From positions 1 to 51,115 of the forward strand of contig JAITII010000024.1 in assembly GCA_031279515.1 (NCBI GenBank): 51,115 nucleotides of DNA. The letters are read 5' to 3'. Position numbers and translations under genes: made by a program. Below the pieces are notes generated by a model that searched no databases, was not told the origin of the DNA, and was given only the letters and a program-made list of their open reading frames with translations. This document shows, in pieces, positions 1-9,749 of this stretch (position 1 is the stretch's first letter; each line of letters begins with the position of its first letter). Source of the stretch: Deltaproteobacteria bacterium. GTDB taxonomy: Bacteria > Desulfobacterota > Desulfarculia > Adiutricales > Adiutricaceae.

Positions 1-1
1 C

Positions 2-367
2 TGGTCTATAGCTAGACTTGAGGCCTTAACCGCAGGATTCAACCTGGCCCAAGACGATATTAGCCAGCGCAAAGCTTATGAGCCGGCACCCCCCTCCAAT
101 CTACTAAAAGTTGCTGGTATTGACCTTATAGCTTCTGGGGACATAGACCCAGAAGAAAAACTCCCCTTTGCTGAGTATGAGACCCCGGAAAGTTACCGCA
201 AAGTAGTAGTTAACTTGTCAGGGGTATTAGTAGGCTTTACTAACCTTGGCACCACTAAAGGCAATAAGGAATTGGGCTTAGCCTTAGGCAAAAAGACCAT
301 ACCGCAAGATATTTTGGAAGACCTAAAAAGGCCTGACTTTGATTTCAAGAGACTAGAAAGTCTTTAA
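2..367 (+). CDS. NAD(P)/FAD-dependent oxidoreductase, C-terminal part (5' end outside window)
   Basis: An open frame runs from the window edge to a TAA at 365-367 and gives about 121 residues. It opens with the WSIARLEALTAGFNLA stretch and continues with SNLLKVAGIDLIASGDID. This is the pattern seen at the end of the FAD domain and in the C-terminal domain of pyridine-nucleotide disulfide oxidoreductase-fold enzymes of the rubredoxin-reductase/NirB-like group. The reaction cannot be told because the FAD and NAD binding motifs lie outside the window. It converges on the O-antigen ligase gene. The family call is fairly secure; the substrate is unknown. Confidence 0.6.
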   Translation, partial: WSIARLEALTAGFNLAQDDISQRKAYEPAPPSNLLKVAGIDLIASGDIDPEEKLPFAEYETPESYRKVVVNLSGVLVGFTNLGTTKGNKELGLALGKKTIPQDILEDLKRPDFDFKRLESL

Positions 368-401
368 CCTTAAATTACCAACAAAATTACTTAAAGCTGT
401 C

Positions 402-424
402 TACAAATTGCAACTCAATTTGTA
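402..424. terminator. Hairpin between convergent genes
   Basis: TACAAATTG and CAATTTGTA form a perfect 9-bp stem around a 5-base loop. It lies between the stops of the oxidoreductase (plus) and the O-antigen ligase (minus). It is a probable weak bidirectional terminator; a short T run follows about 14 bases later on the plus side. Confidence 0.4.
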
Positions 425-470
425 AGACCTTAGGGGCTTTTTCTATTCTCTTCTTCACTTAATGGCTTTT

Positions 471-1754
471 TTACGCAAAGTTTCTTGGCTTTAAAGGTAT
501 AGGTTTAGCTAAAAGCTCTTTATTTTTTCTAGTTAAGACGCAAAAAGCCGTGGCAGTAGTGGTCCAATAGATATACAAAACGGCTTTAGTACTAAAGACA
601 TAGTCTGTTAGGCCGTTTAAAAAGAGCTGCAAAAAAACCGCCAAGCTGCACCAACACCAAAAACGGACTAATGCATCGTCCATTTTTAGCCCAGGCCATA
701 AATACCACAGGGGCACTATGTGGAGAAGCAAAAAGCCTATGAGTCCCAAGACTCCACTCTCAGCTAAGATAGTTATAAAGAGCTGATGGGAATGATAATA
801 TTCGGGTTGATTTTCGCAATCCCTCTCTTCAACGGCTATTTTCATGCAAGGCACGTTGAGGATAGAAATTGGCCCCACCCCAAAGACAGGATTTTCCTTC
901 CAGACCTCTATCCCGTTCTTCCAGCGAGTGTAACGCACCTCATTAGAAGCAACTGTGCCAGAGGTATCGAACATGGGCTTAAACCTATCAATTATTTTCT
1001 TGTCCATAAGGATAGTAACCGAGCATATCAAGAGCACCAACACAAATATCAAGGTGAGGACCTTCCCGAAATACTTGCGAAATGCAAAAAACATCATGAT
1101 GCCCAAGACTGGAACGACTAAGAGGGCCATGCGGGTACAGTTGTTGCGCAGGGCAACATAAGCTCCTAAGAGAACAAGTAAAAAAAAGATGGCGCTTTTT
1201 TTATTGTCTCTGCCAAAGACAGCCAGAGCAGCTACCATCATGGGAGAAAGTTGGGACAATACCACACTCAAGGGTATGATCCCCATGTGTGCCGGTGCCC
1301 GGGTACAGCTTAAAGTAAAGTGCGCCTCCTGGAAAGTTATAAAGCTCGCCACCAGGATTCCCGCCCCGTAACAATATGGAAGGATCCTAACTGAGGATTC
1401 TGGCATCTGGGATATAGCCAAGCAAGTTGCGGGAAATACAAGTAAAACGTAAAAGGTTACTCCCACATACATGAGGCTTCTTGGGATATTTTCACCCAAT
1501 AAAGAGGTTAAGATGAGGATGGCAAAATAAATGGCAAAGCCGTAAAACAAGCCCCTAGGTAATGGGGGGATCCTATTGGCATGAAAGAAAGACCTAAAAT
1601 AGTACAATATTATAGCCCAGATAATAAGCAGAGCGGCAGCGATATTGACTATCCCCCGGGCGAATACTCCAGAAAAGGCCATGATAAAGAGGAAAACTGG
1701 TCCCGCTAAGCGAAAATATTTCCCTTGTTCTACGATATTGTCGATTTTAAGCAT
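471..1754 (-). CDS. O-antigen ligase / Wzy-type polymerase family membrane protein
   Basis: This 427-residue protein has about ten to twelve hydrophobic segments and one large loop between the late segments, as in the WaaL/Wzy_C family. Around residues 270-290 it has the family signature RWKNGIEVWKENPVFGVGP, followed by HSHQLFITILAESGVLG. Members join O-antigen or similar polysaccharide to lipid A-core, or polymerise it, at the periplasmic face of the inner membrane. The ATG start has a weak GAGGCA upstream. No other glycan genes are adjacent. Ligase and polymerase cannot be separated from sequence alone. Confidence 0.75.
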   Translation of the reverse strand: MLKIDNIVEQGKYFRLAGPVFLFIMAFSGVFARGIVNIAAALLIIWAIILYYFRSFFHANRIPPLPRGLFYGFAIYFAILILTSLLGENIPRSLMYVGVTFYVLLVFPATCLAISQMPESSVRILPYCYGAGILVASFITFQEAHFTLSCTRAPAHMGIIPLSVVLSQLSPMMVAALAVFGRDNKKSAIFFLLVLLGAYVALRNNCTRMALLVVPVLGIMMFFAFRKYFGKVLTLIFVLVLLICSVTILMDKKIIDRFKPMFDTSGTVASNEVRYTRWKNGIEVWKENPVFGVGPISILNVPCMKIAVEERDCENQPEYYHSHQLFITILAESGVLGLIGFLLLHIVPLWYLWPGLKMDDALVRFWCWCSLAVFLQLFLNGLTDYVFSTKAVLYIYWTTTATAFCVLTRKNKELLAKPIPLKPRNFA

Positions 1755-2584
1755 GAATGTGCCTCAAAATAACTATAAAGTATATAACTATTACTTATTA
1801 TTTTTATTTATCTAGCAAATATTTCAATAATAAAATATAAAGATATATAGATTATTTTATTATATATAACTAATTTCATGATAAAAATAAAATATTTATA
1901 TGTAATAAGAACTTATTGATATATTTTTATGCTAAAATATAATTAAATAGATGTATATAGCATTATTTATATTAATTAAATCAAGTGGGATGGAATCTTG
2001 CCTTTTTAAAAGGACAGGGGGGCTTACATACTTAGCGCAGGCTTGTATCTAAGGCCCTATCAGACATTCCAAACCAAGGAATTGCCCGCGTTTTGACATT
2101 CGGCAGTACATATATCACAGAATATGTATTAGGGTAAAGGAAAAATACTGTAAAAAATTGTTCTTTTGTAATATTACCTATTGACAGGAGAATGTACATA
2201 AAATATAATTACCAAATAATTACTCTGTAAAGTTCCTCTCAAGATACAAAGTTCAATAGGGATCCTGGAAAGTACATCATATAATAAGATAATATATGTT
2301 TATGTCGTATAATTTATAATAATTGATTTCAATAAAGTATTATCTGTTTGACCGGCTTGGAGCTAACATAGAAAATATCCTTTAGTTATTTTTTGAGCCG
2401 ACCTATGCACTATATTGGATAAACCTAGACATGTTACAACTAAATATTGTAGTATACTCATACTTTTTAGGAAAGGTCATCTTTAAGTGCATCATACATT
2501 AATCCTCTATGTTTTGCTCTTTCTGCTTGTCCAAATAACTTTACGATGCTCCTTTACAGTTACTAAAGCCACAAGGAAAACAAA
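1755..2584. other. AT-rich intergenic spacer, divergent promoter region
   Basis: About 830 bases lie between the divergent O-antigen ligase and alanine racemase genes. The first half is extremely AT-rich. No open frame of convincing length, RNA gene or clear repeat was seen. It presumably carries promoters for both genes, but no single -35/-10 pair stands out. Confidence 0.4.
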
Positions 2585-3793
2585 ATGCCTCTTGTAACCC
2601 GCAGCGAAGATTTCAACGATGTTGTAATTAATCTTTCCAATTTAGTTAACAACTACAAAGTATTAAGTGAATTCGCCCAGCGACCTTTAATGTGCGTCAT
2701 CAAGGGCGATGCGTACGGTCATGGACTAGTGGATTGCGCCAGAGCCCTTGTAGATGCCGGGGCCACCTCATTTGGTGTCCTGGATGTAACCGAGGGCGAG
2801 ACCCTCCGCAAGGCAGGAATCAGAAACCCGGAAATTTATGTGCTCTCAGGGCTGGACACGGAACTTATGGTGGCAAGGGCTATTAACAATAGGCTTACCA
2901 TCTATTCCTACAGCATGGATGAGCTGGCTCTTTTAGGTAGCCAAGCCCGCAGGTCCTCCTCTCCCTTAAATGTGGTCCTAAAGATTGATTCCGGCATGGG
3001 CCGCTTGGGAGTTCCCTGGCACCAAGCCGATGATTTTATCAAAAAAGCCCTGGAATTTTCTTCCCTCAAGGTAGTTGGCTTGGCAACCCATTTGGCCACT
3101 GTGGGGGATAAGGAATCGGTAACTCAGCTGGAGCATTTCTGGGACTTCTGCACCAAGGCTGAATACCTTTTAAATACCCCGCTGCAAAATAGCGCCTTAT
3201 CAGGGGCAGGCATCTTAGCCCATCCCAGGTATCCAGACGGACTTTCAAGGCCTGGGTTGATCCTCTATGGAGTACCCCCCTTGGTGGATTTAGATCGCAC
3301 CTATCTGCTGCCCGCACCTTGGCTCAACAGCCCCAAAGCCCCTGTTTTCCGCGTTAGCTCCGAAAAGGTGGCTCAGGTCCTCTCATCCTTAAAGCCTGTG
3401 ATGCGGGTCACTTCCAGAGTAATCCAGGTCAAATCCTTGCGCAAAGGCGATACTGTGAGCTACGAGCGCACCTATACCGCTCCCAATACCACCAAGATTG
3501 CTATTGTGCCTTTTGGCTTTGTCCACGGCTTCGATATCAACCTTTCCGGCAGGACCCATGCCCTTATTAGGGGCCAGTTTGCCAGACAAATTGGTAAGAT
3601 CTGCATGAACCTTTCGGTCTTTGAGGTAAAGGATATCCCCGGAGTGGCAACTGGAGACGAAGTGGTCTTCTTAGGTTCCCAGAAAGATAAAAACTTAGAT
3701 GCCTATCTTGAGTTTGAGGGCCGCACGGAACACCCCCATCAAGTCTTGTGTCTGTATGGCCGCTTAAACGTTAGGCGCTGCATCCGCTCATAG
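2585..3793 (+). CDS. alr: Alanine racemase
   Basis: This enzyme interconverts L- and D-alanine with pyridoxal phosphate to supply peptidoglycan precursors in the cytoplasm. The PLP lysine is in VIKGDAYGHG (about residue 39; most homologues have K-A-N-A-Y). The second catalytic residue, tyrosine, is in VSYERTY near residue 292. Other landmarks are KIDSGMGRLG, GLATHLA, RPGLILYG and KICMNLSV. At 402 residues it is slightly longer than usual, with an insertion rich in Pro/Ser around 235-265. AAGGA precedes the ATG by about 7 bases. It lies 57 bases before argS. The stop is TAG with an in-frame TAA five codons later, relevant because this genome decodes some UAG as pyrrolysine. Confidence 0.9.
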   Translation: MPLVTRSEDFNDVVINLSNLVNNYKVLSEFAQRPLMCVIKGDAYGHGLVDCARALVDAGATSFGVLDVTEGETLRKAGIRNPEIYVLSGLDTELMVARAINNRLTIYSYSMDELALLGSQARRSSSPLNVVLKIDSGMGRLGVPWHQADDFIKKALEFSSLKVVGLATHLATVGDKESVTQLEHFWDFCTKAEYLLNTPLQNSALSGAGILAHPRYPDGLSRPGLILYGVPPLVDLDRTYLLPAPWLNSPKAPVFRVSSEKVAQVLSSLKPVMRVTSRVIQVKSLRKGDTVSYERTYTAPNTTKIAIVPFGFVHGFDINLSGRTHALIRGQFARQIGKICMNLSVFEVKDIPGVATGDEVVFLGSQKDKNLDAYLEFEGRTEHPHQVLCLYGRLNVRRCIRS

Positions 3794-3850
3794 TTTTCCC
3801 TTGTTTAACAATTTTCTCCCTACAACATTATCAGGAAATTTATACAGTTC

Positions 3851-5530
3851 ATGCTCAAAGATAGGATAAAAGACTTGGTGAGCGCCGCCTTGGAAAATGT
3901 TCTCGTAAAAAAAGACCTTAAGGGTAAAGTAAAGGAAAAGGTCTTTGTGGTGGAAAAACCTGCCAATGCGAGCTTTGGACATTTTTCCACCAACGTTGCC
4001 ATGGTCTATTCCAAAGACTTCAAAGACCTTTACAAGGGTAAAAGTAGCGCTTACGGGCTAGCTTCTGAGCTTATAGAAGATCTTAAGGCCAATAAAGACC
4101 TCTTTGACTCGGTTGAAATAGCGGGCCCTGGTTTTATCAACTTCAGAGTCACAAATAGTGAGTGGTACAAGATCTTAGCCTTGATCCGCCAAGCTGACCA
4201 AAACTGGGGCAAAGAGGGCCCCAAGGATAAAAAGATACAGGTGGAATTTGTCTCTTCCAACCCCACAGGCCCCCTCCACGTTGGCCACGGCAGGGGAGCG
4301 GCCTGGGGAGATGCCACTAGTAACATACTTTCCTTTTTAGGCTACTCAGTCCAAAGGGAATACTATATTAATGATGCCGGTAATCAGATAAATAGCCTAG
4401 GCGCCTCGGTGCTGTTTCGCCTCAAAAATGCCCCGGATACGCCTATGCCAGATGGCCTTTATAAAGGGAGCTATATCCTCGAGATAGCAAATACCTTAAG
4501 TCAGAAGCACACAGAAGATTACTTCAAGCTCCCAGCATCTGAACTTATAGCCGACCTTAGCCGCGAGGCTGCGAACATCATCTTAGAGGACATGAAAAAT
4601 GACCTGGACAACTTTGGGGTGACCTTTGACAATTGGTTTTCTGAACGCTCTTTATACGAAAACGGCGAAGTAGAGCGCTCAATAAACACCCTTAAGGAAA
4701 AAGGCTATACCTATGAAAAGGATGGGGCACTCTTTTTCCGCTCTACGGACTTTGGTGACGACAAGGACAGGGTGCTCATAAAGTCCGACGGAGACACCAC
4801 TTATTTTGCCTCGGACGTTGCCTATCATGCCAACAAGTTTCAGAGGGGCTTTGACTTAGCAATAGATGTCCTGGGAGCGGACCACGGAGGCTACCAGGGA
4901 CGCATCGCCGCGGTGGTGGAAGCCTTAGGCTATTCCCGCGACAGGGTTAAGATAGTTTTGTACCAGCTGGTAAAGCTTATGAGGGGCAAAGAAATTGTCA
5001 AGATGAGCACTAGGGCCGGGGAATTTATACCCCTAAAAGTGGTCCTAGATGAGGTAACCCCTGATGCTGCCCGCTTTATGTATCTCTCCCAGAGCCACGA
5101 TTCCGCACTGGACTTCGACCTGGAGCTGGCCAAGGCCAAGAATAATGATAACCCGGTCTTCTATGTGCAATACTTATGCGCCCGGATCTTCCAGCTGTGC
5201 AAAAAGGCCCAACCTATCCTTCAAGGGGACAGTAGCCAGCCCGACTTTTCCCTCCTATCCGAAGACGTGGAATTGAGCCTTATCCAGCAGCTGGAGACCT
5301 TTCCCTACATGCTCCGTTCTTCAGGCACTAATTTGGCGCCCCACTTGGTGACGGTCTGGCTCATGGAAACATCTAAACTGTTTCACCATTACTATGGAGA
5401 GCACCGCATGATATTGGAAAAAGACCTAGCTCTCACCAGGGCCAGGGTAGCTTTGGCGGCAACAGTGCGCCAGGTGGTGGGTCTGGGACTTACACTTTTG
5501 GGGATAAGTGTTCCAGAACATATGGAATAA
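3851..5530 (+). CDS. argS: Arginyl-tRNA synthetase
   Basis: This class I aminoacyl-tRNA synthetase charges tRNA-Arg. Its 559 residues match the family length. The N-terminal additional domain occupies about residues 1-110. The HIGH-type motif is NPTGPLHVGHG near residue 136, and the KMSKS equivalent is KMSTRAGEF near 383. The DALR anticodon-binding domain fills the last 130 residues, including SALDFDLELA and NPVFYVQYLCAR. It follows alr and precedes the SPOR protein with short gaps, so co-transcription is likely. The stop is TAA. Confidence 0.93.
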   Translation: MLKDRIKDLVSAALENVLVKKDLKGKVKEKVFVVEKPANASFGHFSTNVAMVYSKDFKDLYKGKSSAYGLASELIEDLKANKDLFDSVEIAGPGFINFRVTNSEWYKILALIRQADQNWGKEGPKDKKIQVEFVSSNPTGPLHVGHGRGAAWGDATSNILSFLGYSVQREYYINDAGNQINSLGASVLFRLKNAPDTPMPDGLYKGSYILEIANTLSQKHTEDYFKLPASELIADLSREAANIILEDMKNDLDNFGVTFDNWFSERSLYENGEVERSINTLKEKGYTYEKDGALFFRSTDFGDDKDRVLIKSDGDTTYFASDVAYHANKFQRGFDLAIDVLGADHGGYQGRIAAVVEALGYSRDRVKIVLYQLVKLMRGKEIVKMSTRAGEFIPLKVVLDEVTPDAARFMYLSQSHDSALDFDLELAKAKNNDNPVFYVQYLCARIFQLCKKAQPILQGDSSQPDFSLLSEDVELSLIQQLETFPYMLRSSGTNLAPHLVTVWLMETSKLFHHYYGEHRMILEKDLALTRARVALAATVRQVVGLGLTLLGISVPEHME

Positions 5531-5560
5531 CAGTACTTTTTAACTTTAAGGAGAATATTG

Positions 5561-6778
5561 ATGCTTAAAAACCACTCCAAAGAGACTTACGCATCAGAGA
5601 GCTCCTGGCGGCCTGTAACACCGCCTAGGGCCCGCAACCCTAGGCCAGTTACTACGGTACCTAAGTTGCCCCTTCCGCCAGCTGCCAAGGGTGGTTGGGA
5701 GCCGCAAAAAACCTACTACGAGCACTTAAAGGTAAAAAGCCTGGGAGGAGATACAAAAACTAACGGCGGAGCTAAGACGCCCACGATCCCCCTTCCCTCT
5801 TACTTAATGGAGCGCAAACCTCTACCTAAGATAAAAAGGACTGCAAAACGCAAAGGAGAGGAAAAAACTCCCTCTGTCCAGGAAGAGCAAGAAAAGCCTC
5901 CCGTCCAAAAAGCTCAAAATGAGCAATTATCTTTAGAGGTAAACCCCCCTACAAAAGAAGATGTAGATGGCCCCCTTCAAGAAAAAATCGTCTCCAATGG
6001 TCCCGAAGAAAACACGTGGATCCTAACCTTAAAATGGGTAACCAAGCTCTTACTGTCAGCGGTCTTTCTGGTATGGATCTTCGTCTTGGGCGTTCTAGTG
6101 GGCCGTGGCTCAGTCATGCCAAAGTCTGCCCAGGTTCTTGAAACGCCTAAGATACGCCAAACTCAGGCAGCATTTTCCGTGGGACCAGGTACTAGTGAGG
6201 CGCAGGATGAAGAGGTTTATCAAGAGGCGTACAATCCAGTAGTAGGTACCGGCGGTCAGTTGTCGGGGGCCTATGCCCCCCTGGAACGCAGGGGCTATGA
6301 TTTCAGGGATAATCTAGAGCCAGATACCCAACCAGGGGCTATCACCCAGGCTCCCAGCTCTCCGCCGCAAGAGGCAGATATTAGTACCCCAAGCCCAGAA
6401 GCAGCAATTACTCCAGATAGTGCCCCAAGCCCAGAGGAGACAAGGGTTGCTAATAATAGCGATCTAGGGAACAACCCTAGCCCTCAAATCGCCTCCACCC
6501 CTGTAGCAGAAATAGACCCTGGCTATTGGCCTGCAGAGCCCCAGGGAACAGGGGCCTACACCGTCCAGGTGGGAGCCCCCACTTCCCCAGATGATGCCAA
6601 AGCAATGGTGGAAAAATATCGGGACAAAGGTTTTGACGCCTATTATTACTTCAACGGGAGAGGTCGCTATCCCACCAGAGTTGGCCGCTATGAAACCATG
6701 GCCCAGGCACAAGAGGCCAGAAACAGCCTAGAGAAAGCCGGAGCTAGAGAGCCTTATGTCTCAAAGCTAAATGTTTAA
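5561..6778 (+). CDS. SPOR-domain membrane protein, septal peptidoglycan binding
   Basis: This is a bitopic inner-membrane protein of about 405 residues. Residues 1-160 are basic, proline-rich and probably disordered in the cytoplasm. One membrane segment lies around 163-184 (LSAVFLVWIFVLGVLVGRG). A Pro/Ser/Thr-rich periplasmic linker leads to a C-terminal SPOR domain (about 328-405, starting GAYTVQVGAP and containing YPTRVGRY). SPOR domains bind denuded glycan strands at the division site. The ATG at 5561 is chosen because AAGGAG sits 7 bases upstream; an adjacent TTG at 5558 is too close. Linkage to argS is common in deltaproteobacteria. Confidence 0.8.
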   Translation: MLKNHSKETYASESSWRPVTPPRARNPRPVTTVPKLPLPPAAKGGWEPQKTYYEHLKVKSLGGDTKTNGGAKTPTIPLPSYLMERKPLPKIKRTAKRKGEEKTPSVQEEQEKPPVQKAQNEQLSLEVNPPTKEDVDGPLQEKIVSNGPEENTWILTLKWVTKLLLSAVFLVWIFVLGVLVGRGSVMPKSAQVLETPKIRQTQAAFSVGPGTSEAQDEEVYQEAYNPVVGTGGQLSGAYAPLERRGYDFRDNLEPDTQPGAITQAPSSPPQEADISTPSPEAAITPDSAPSPEETRVANNSDLGNNPSPQIASTPVAEIDPGYWPAEPQGTGAYTVQVGAPTSPDDAKAMVEKYRDKGFDAYYYFNGRGRYPTRVGRYETMAQAQEARNSLEKAGAREPYVSKLNV

Positions 6779-6803
6779 AAAGCTATAGATTTTAGCTTTT
6801 TTT
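6777..6803 (+). terminator. Rho-independent terminator of alr-argS-SPOR unit
   Basis: AAAAAGCTA pairs with TAGCTTTTT around a 7-base loop and runs into a T tract. The structure starts inside the SPOR gene stop codon. Confidence 0.7.
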
Positions 6804-7038
6804 GCTGTGCAGATTAGATACTCTAGTGTTGTGGGTATTGTGATACTTTTTTAGTCAGCTGGCAATCTTTCTAAAGACAGCATCATAAGGGGTACAAATG
6901 AAATGTGCTCCTCATTATGATTGACTTCTCGCTTACAGCTGCTCACCATTATAGAACTCAGTGAAAAATGCCAATTGCAATTCATTTGACTGGAATGCTG
7001 TAGCTAAGCTGCCAGGAAAGTTAATGATCATTTAAGGT

Positions 7039-7074
7039 AAACCAAAGACCCGCCTTAAGGCGGGTCTTTGGTTT
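7039..7074. terminator. Strong perfect hairpin, bidirectional terminator
   Basis: A perfect 16-bp inverted repeat (AAACCAAAGACCCGCC and its complement) with a TTAA loop lies between the convergent SPOR and P-type ATPase genes. The rest of the 6804-7133 spacer holds nothing recognisable. Confidence 0.75.
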
Positions 7075-7133
7075 GTATGCTTATTATGTTGGTTGTTCCC
7101 ATTAGGCATTAAGTGAGCCTAGTGAGCTTATAC

Positions 7134-9335
7134 TCAATGTTTAATAGCTACGCTCTCCCCTTCCCTTGTCTCGCTCTCCTGGCCTATGAGCTCATCTTCT
7201 TGGCCTTCTAAGGGCATAAGCTTCTCATTGGGCTTAAGAAAGGGCTTGGCGGCTCTTAAGGCTACGTAGACAGTTGTGGCGTTGTGTGCAAAGGATGTTA
7301 GACCTGCTCCTGTCACTCCCATGAATCCCAAAAATAGGTAGAAGGTGTTTAGGATAACTATGAGCCAGTAGTTTTCCTTTGTGCGATGCATGGCTTTTTT
7401 GGAAAGGAGCCTGGCTACAGGGAGGGCATCTATTCGTCCGTTCATGAGCTGGACGTTGGCGACATCTTTGGCCAAAGCCGAGCCGTCGGAAAGGGCTACT
7501 CCCACGCTGGCAAGTGAGAGGGCGGCTGAATCATTGAGGCCGTCTCCCACCATCATGACCCGCAAGCCTTCTTCTTCGGTTTTGCTCACATAAGCTGCCT
7601 TGTCGTCAGGGAGAAGCTGGGCCCTGTATTCATCAAAGCCTATCCGGTTGGAAATGGTCTTGGCGGTGCTGTCTAAATCCCCTGTCAGCATGATGGCTTT
7701 CGTTATGCCCTGCTCCCTCAGTTCTTCCAAGGTCTCCTTTGCCCTGAAACGGATCTTGTCAGTGATGGCTATGATGGCCTTTAAGACGCCTCCTATGGCC
7801 AGATAGATCATGCTGTCGCCATTTTCGGCGATCCTTTCTGAAGCGGATATGGCCTCTTTAGTCATGGGCACCTTTTCATCGTCTGTTATGAACTGGTAGC
7901 TTCCCAAGATAACCTTTTCTCCGTCTATGGTGGACGATATGCCCCTGGCCACCACGTAGTTGACCTTGGTGTGCCTTTCCTCTTCGTGGTTTAAGCCTTC
8001 AGCATATGCCTGGGCTACTATCGCCCTGCCGACAGGATGGGGAAAATGCTCTTCCAGGCAGGCTGCCAAGGTCAATGCCTCATCCCTTGAAAGAGGTTTC
8101 TCTCCGGAATCTGTGATAGCCACCACCTCAGCGACTCTTGGCTTGGCCTCAGTCAAAGTGCCTGTCTTATCAAAGACGCAGGTATCAGCCTCGGCCATCT
8201 CTTCAAGGTATCTTCCTCCCTTTATCAAAAAGCCCGACTCGTTACCCTCTTTCATGGCAGACAAGACAACTACAGGGGTGGAGAGCCTAATGACGCAGGA
8301 GTAATGGACAAGAAGGGCGTTTCCAGCCTTGGCTATGTCTCTAGTTATCAAAAAGGTCACAAGCATAAGCAAAAAGTTAAAAGGCACGATGGAGTCAGCC
8401 AGACGCTCCGCCCTTCCCTGGAGTCCAGACTTGGATGCCTCAGACTCCTTTATATATTCAATTATGGATCTGATCCTGGTATTCCTGCCCACCTTTACGG
8501 CCTTTATGGTTATCTCGCCTTCTTCCACTGCGGTGCCGGCAAAGACAGATCCCCCTTGGATCTTCCGGACTGGAAGCGGCTCGCCTGTCATAGTGGCCTG
8601 GTTCACCATGGCTTCGCCATCAGAGACTATGCCGTCGACTGGTATCAGGCCCCCTGCCAACACTATGACCTCTGACCCAATCTCAATTTCGGATTCCTTG
8701 ACCTGTATCCTTTTGCCATCAGAGCTTTTAACCCAGACCTTTTCCTCTGTGCCTTTGAGGCTGTGGAACAGGCTAAGGATGCTTTTTCTCTTGGTCCAGT
8801 CTTCCAGCCACTCTGAAAGGGCATAAAAAAACAAAAGGGTGGAAGCAGAACCATAGTCTTTTCTGGCATAACACACTGTAAGAGCGGCCCCGTCTAGAAG
8901 CTCCACATCCAAGCTCCTCTCCCAAAGGAGGGACTTTAAGGCCCTTATGACATAGGGGATGGTCATCGCCACCTCCCACACAAACCTTATGGGGCTGGGC
9001 AAGATGAACCTCCTAAACAAAGCCCCGTAAATGGGATTTGGGTCCATGGGAGACTCCTCTCCCATCTCATAGCTCTTTTCATCCAAATAAGAGACAGTAG
9101 ACCTTTCTCCAGCATCGAAAGAGAGGATGGCCTCCATAATGGAAAGCCTCATTTTCTCTCCCCTTTCGTACAGAATAAAAAGACTCCCAGTGACCTTCGA
9201 AAAGGAGAGATATTTGACCTCCCCGCTCCTCATGAGCTCCTCTCCTAGTCTCTCGAAGCTCTCTTTAACAAGCTCCCCTGGATCAAAGCGGATCCGGAGC
9301 CTTCCTTTTGTGTCCGAGATGATGATTCCGTTCAT
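7134..9335 (-). CDS. P1B-type heavy-metal ATPase with YSC membrane motif and N-terminal HMA_2-like domain
   Basis: This 733-residue ATP-driven metal exporter has DKTGT with the phosphorylated Asp at 389, TGE at 250-252, and MVGDGLNDS in the hinge region. In the metal-binding helix the usual CPC is replaced by YSCVIRLSTP (about 345-354), so the substrate is not predicted by the Cu/Zn rules. The first 75 residues (GRLRIRF, TGSLFILYE) form an HMA_2-like domain with no CxxC, closely resembling the N-terminus of the 187-residue protein upstream. AAGGGA precedes the ATG by 6 bases. Neighbouring Znu-type genes suggest zinc or manganese; this is inference. Confidence 0.88.
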   Translation of the reverse strand: MNGIIISDTKGRLRIRFDPGELVKESFERLGEELMRSGEVKYLSFSKVTGSLFILYERGEKMRLSIMEAILSFDAGERSTVSYLDEKSYEMGEESPMDPNPIYGALFRRFILPSPIRFVWEVAMTIPYVIRALKSLLWERSLDVELLDGAALTVCYARKDYGSASTLLFFYALSEWLEDWTKRKSILSLFHSLKGTEEKVWVKSSDGKRIQVKESEIEIGSEVIVLAGGLIPVDGIVSDGEAMVNQATMTGEPLPVRKIQGGSVFAGTAVEEGEITIKAVKVGRNTRIRSIIEYIKESEASKSGLQGRAERLADSIVPFNFLLMLVTFLITRDIAKAGNALLVHYSCVIRLSTPVVVLSAMKEGNESGFLIKGGRYLEEMAEADTCVFDKTGTLTEAKPRVAEVVAITDSGEKPLSRDEALTLAACLEEHFPHPVGRAIVAQAYAEGLNHEEERHTKVNYVVARGISSTIDGEKVILGSYQFITDDEKVPMTKEAISASERIAENGDSMIYLAIGGVLKAIIAITDKIRFRAKETLEELREQGITKAIMLTGDLDSTAKTISNRIGFDEYRAQLLPDDKAAYVSKTEEEGLRVMMVGDGLNDSAALSLASVGVALSDGSALAKDVANVQLMNGRIDALPVARLLSKKAMHRTKENYWLIVILNTFYLFLGFMGVTGAGLTSFAHNATTVYVALRAAKPFLKPNEKLMPLEGQEDELIGQESETREGESVAIKH

Positions 9336-9368
9336 AAGTCGTCCCTTTTAAAGTAAATGCCTTGGGCT

Positions 9369-9400
9369 AAAGGCGCTATGCTAAGAAGCATAGCGCCTTT
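9369..9400. other. Perfect 14-bp hairpin inside the ATPase operon
   Basis: AAAGGCGCTATGCT and its exact complement enclose an AAGA loop. It sits in the 111-base gap between the small membrane protein and the ATPase. There is no long T tract on the minus strand, so it may be an mRNA processing or attenuation element rather than a full terminator. Confidence 0.55.
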
Positions 9401-9446
9401 GTAGCAAGCCATATCATAGAAAAGCGCCATAGAGCTTTTCTACCTT

Positions 9447-9749
9447 TCAGTTGATGTCCTTCTTGGAAGGGACTGCATCCTTGAGTTCGCATCCCTTCTT
9501 GCTCTTAAGCTCGCCGCGCTCTTCGCGTTCTTCGCGCTTCTCTTCGGACTCTGCCACGAGGTCGCCAACGCCCTCTTTCATAAGCTCAGCGGCTTTTTCG
9601 ATCTTATGCTTTAAGGAAAGACCGTAGCTCACGACAGATGTCGCTGCGTTCCGGATCATTGATGGTTTTCCGGAAAATAGGCTCGCGGCGCTTAGCCCCG
9701 CTGCAAACCCTAACCCAAAATAAAGGTACTTCCACTTGTTACTGGTCAT
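9447..9749 (-). CDS. Small single-pass membrane protein, P1B ATPase accessory
   Basis: This 100-residue protein has one N-terminal membrane segment (YFGLGFAAGLSAASLFSG) followed by an amphipathic and then strongly charged tail (EEKREEREERGELKSKKG). It resembles YtxH-like small proteins often found beside HMA_2/ATPase pairs, but has no enzymatic motif. AAGGAG lies 8 bases before the ATG. It is probably co-transcribed with the HMA_2 protein upstream and the ATPase downstream. Its function is unknown; scaffolding of the transporter is a guess. Confidence 0.7.
   Translation of the reverse strand: MTSNKWKYLYFGLGFAAGLSAASLFSGKPSMIRNAATSVVSYGLSLKHKIEKAAELMKEGVGDLVAESEEKREEREERGELKSKKGCELKDAVPSKKDIN

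Noticed and set aside
3791-3808. Amber stop of alr as a second pyrrolysine codon
   Set aside because: The protein is complete at TAG and readthrough would add only five unremarkable residues.
8329-8826. A 165-codon frame antisense to the P-type ATPase
   Set aside because: A shadow of the strongly supported ATPase reading frame.
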